Shown here: in pieces, positions 6,703 through 7,581 of the stretch | How the letters are laid out: the number at the start of each line of letters is the position of its first letter | Position numbering within the stretch: the first letter of the stretch is position 1 | Program-made: the position numbers and the translations under genes | Assembly (NCBI GenBank): GCA_030669445.1 | Contig: DAOVDP010000051.1 | Location: forward strand, 1 to 7,581 | Direction: 5' to 3' | Length of the DNA stretch: 7,581 nucleotides | Source of the DNA: Candidatus Latescibacterota bacterium | Lineage (GTDB): Bacteria > Latescibacterota > MVCY01 | Notes under the pieces: model-generated | Told to the model about the DNA's origin: nothing | Seen by the model: only the letters and a program-made list of their open reading frames with translations | Databases searched by the model: none

Positions 6703-6708
6703 CTCCTC
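6703..6708 (-). promoter_or_regulatory. Shine-Dalgarno site GAGGAG deciding the start at 6696
   Basis: On the minus strand the sequence reads GAGGAG, six bases, then ATG at 6696-6694. This is ideal spacing and selects that ATG over the in-frame ATG at 6726, which would overlap the preceding gene and add ten residues ahead of the usual MKVLVVASG strand. Confidence 0.8.
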
Positions 6709-6710
6709 AG

Positions 6711-7581
6711 CTAAGCTGGCGAACATATCCTCAAAATTTCCTCTGCTCTCTGCTGATAGGTATGTTCTGCCAAGACTTTTTCTTTGCCAGCTTGAGCAAT
6801 CCTTTCCCGCTTTCTAGGGTCATTCAGGAATTCGGCCACAATGTTCACCAAATCCACATCGTTCACATAATTAACCAAGTGAACCCTGTCCTCAAACCCC
6901 AGTAGCTCCTGTCCATGTACAATGTTGCAAACTTGAAATGCTCCCATTGCCATCAATTCAAAAAATCGCATATTCATCTCACCCACGTGCCCATGATTAA
7001 ATCCAATCTTTCCCTGCCTAATTCTCTTAGAATAGTTGTCCCCTATAAGCCCAGATCCTATCCAACAACGAAATCGCTCTTTGAGCAGACTAAACATATG
7101 CTGCCTTTCGCAGTATGTCGTATTACCTATAAAGACCACGTCGTAGATTTCTCTCATGTCAAATGGTTTATGAAAATCTGGGTCACAAGCAAGAGGCAGG
7201 TGGGAGACATGTTTTATCCCCGATTCATGATATTGGGGTATATGGTTGTATTTTGATGTGAAGATATGCCCCAACTGATCAATGTATTTATCTCCTCCGA
7301 TTCTCTGAATAAAAGGATTGCTTTGCAATAAAAGAGTATCAATTTCCCAAATCGCATTGGGTATATCCACTTCCCCCAAACGATAAAAGTAGATACATGG
7401 CTCGACCTGTAAAATCAAATCAAAGTGCCCCCACTTGTTGACGATTTTTTCTACATCGTAATAATATATTTCACCACCATTTACTTTCTCTACCTCATCC
7501 GGTTCCTCTATATCGTGTTTGGTAATCGGATCTGAACTTGGTCCAACAGTTACTACACTATGTCCCAGTTTTTTGAAAGCT
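6711..7581 (-). CDS. CgeB-like GT-B glycosyltransferase, partial (5' end outside window)
   Basis: The reading frame is open from the right edge of the window to a TAG stop at 6711-6713, giving 289 visible residues; the true start lies beyond 7581. The only start-like codon nearby (TTG at 7418) is internal, because the 54 codons upstream of it encode a convincing GT-B N-terminal piece (visible residues 1-14, AFKKLGHSVVTVGP), followed by a DLILQVEP strand (about 54-61). The C-terminal half has the CgeB/Glyco_trans_1_2 layout: YDVVFIGNT (146-154), then NMRFFELMAMGAFQVCN (203-219, the conserved R-x-FE-x-xAxGaf-N nucleotide-sugar binding segment), then a C-terminal HTYQQRAEEIL helix. Known members transfer sugars from nucleotide donors in the cytoplasm; CgeB of Bacillus subtilis acts on the spore outer layer. 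Donor and acceptor are unknown here. It is the first gene of the visible run and is followed after 14 bases by another enzyme of the same general type. Family assignment is fairly sure, substrate is not. Confidence 0.85.
   Translation of the reverse strand, partial: AFKKLGHSVVTVGPSSDPITKHDIEEPDEVEKVNGGEIYYYDVEKIVNKWGHFDLILQVEPCIYFYRLGEVDIPNAIWEIDTLLLQSNPFIQRIGGDKYIDQLGHIFTSKYNHIPQYHESGIKHVSHLPLACDPDFHKPFDMREIYDVVFIGNTTYCERQHMFSLLKERFRCWIGSGLIGDNYSKRIRQGKIGFNHGHVGEMNMRFFELMAMGAFQVCNIVHGQELLGFEDRVHLVNYVNDVDLVNIVAEFLNDPRKRERIAQAGKEKVLAEHTYQQRAEEILRICSPA

Noticed and set aside
6697..6726. N-terminal extension of the second CgeB-like protein from the ATG at 6726
   Set aside because: The GAGGAG site six bases before the ATG at 6696 and the canonical MKVLVVASG first strand point to the shorter start.
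6476..6905. Long plus-strand open frames opposite the CgeB-like genes (and similar ones at 1259-1600 and 5501-5833)
   Set aside because: They lie antisense to well-supported genes, have low-complexity or unrecognisable translations, and lack ribosome binding sites.
7416..7418. TTG at 7418 as the real start of the first glycosyltransferase
   Set aside because: The same frame stays open to the window edge and encodes a typical GT-B N-terminal strand (GHSVVTVGP), so the gene continues outside the window.

Overview
All genes in this window lie on the minus strand, so transcription runs from high to low coordinates. They form one tightly packed run of nine protein genes. No RNA gene, CRISPR array, insertion sequence or long repeat is visible. 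The good Shine-Dalgarno sites (GGAGGAG, GAGGAG, GGGAG), the ATGA/GTGA/TGATG coupled junctions and the GTG starts show a bacterial (or bacteriophage) translation system. The protein families are widespread and do not name a species. The mixture of CgeB-like glycosyltransferases, radical SAM enzymes and methyltransferases resembles surface or spore glycosylation loci of anaerobic bacteria, possibly Firmicutes-like. That placement is a weak inference, and a phage or prophage genome is not excluded.

Layout in transcription order: (1) 7581-6711, a CgeB-like GT-B glycosyltransferase whose 5' end lies outside the window; (2) 6696-5773, a second CgeB-like glycosyltransferase; (3) 5803-4748, a radical SAM enzyme with a SPASM/twitch-like cysteine-rich tail; (4) 4751-4164, a class I methyltransferase with an atypical SAM loop; (5) 4164-3034, a compact radical SAM enzyme with a B12-binding-like N-terminus; (6) 3037-2183, a GT2-family (GT-A) glycosyltransferase with an atypical DXD site; (7) 2193-1501, a second class I methyltransferase with a helical N-terminal extension; (8) 1504-434, a GT4-family glycosyltransferase; (9) 420-124, a 98-residue Cys/His-rich protein that looks like a strongly diverged HIT-fold protein. 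The last 123 bases (1-123) carry no supportable gene.

Taken together the window reads as one operon with two CgeB-like, one GT2 and one GT4 glycosyltransferase, two methyltransferases and two radical SAM enzymes. A reasonable inference is that it builds and decorates a glycan, or modifies and then glycosylates a surface protein or peptide. No precursor peptide, flippase, polymerase, nucleotide-sugar synthesis gene or acceptor protein is visible, so the product is unknown. The most unusual items are the small HIT-like protein closing the operon, the degenerate catalytic motifs in several enzymes, and a patchwork of base composition from gene to gene that suggests assembly from different sources.
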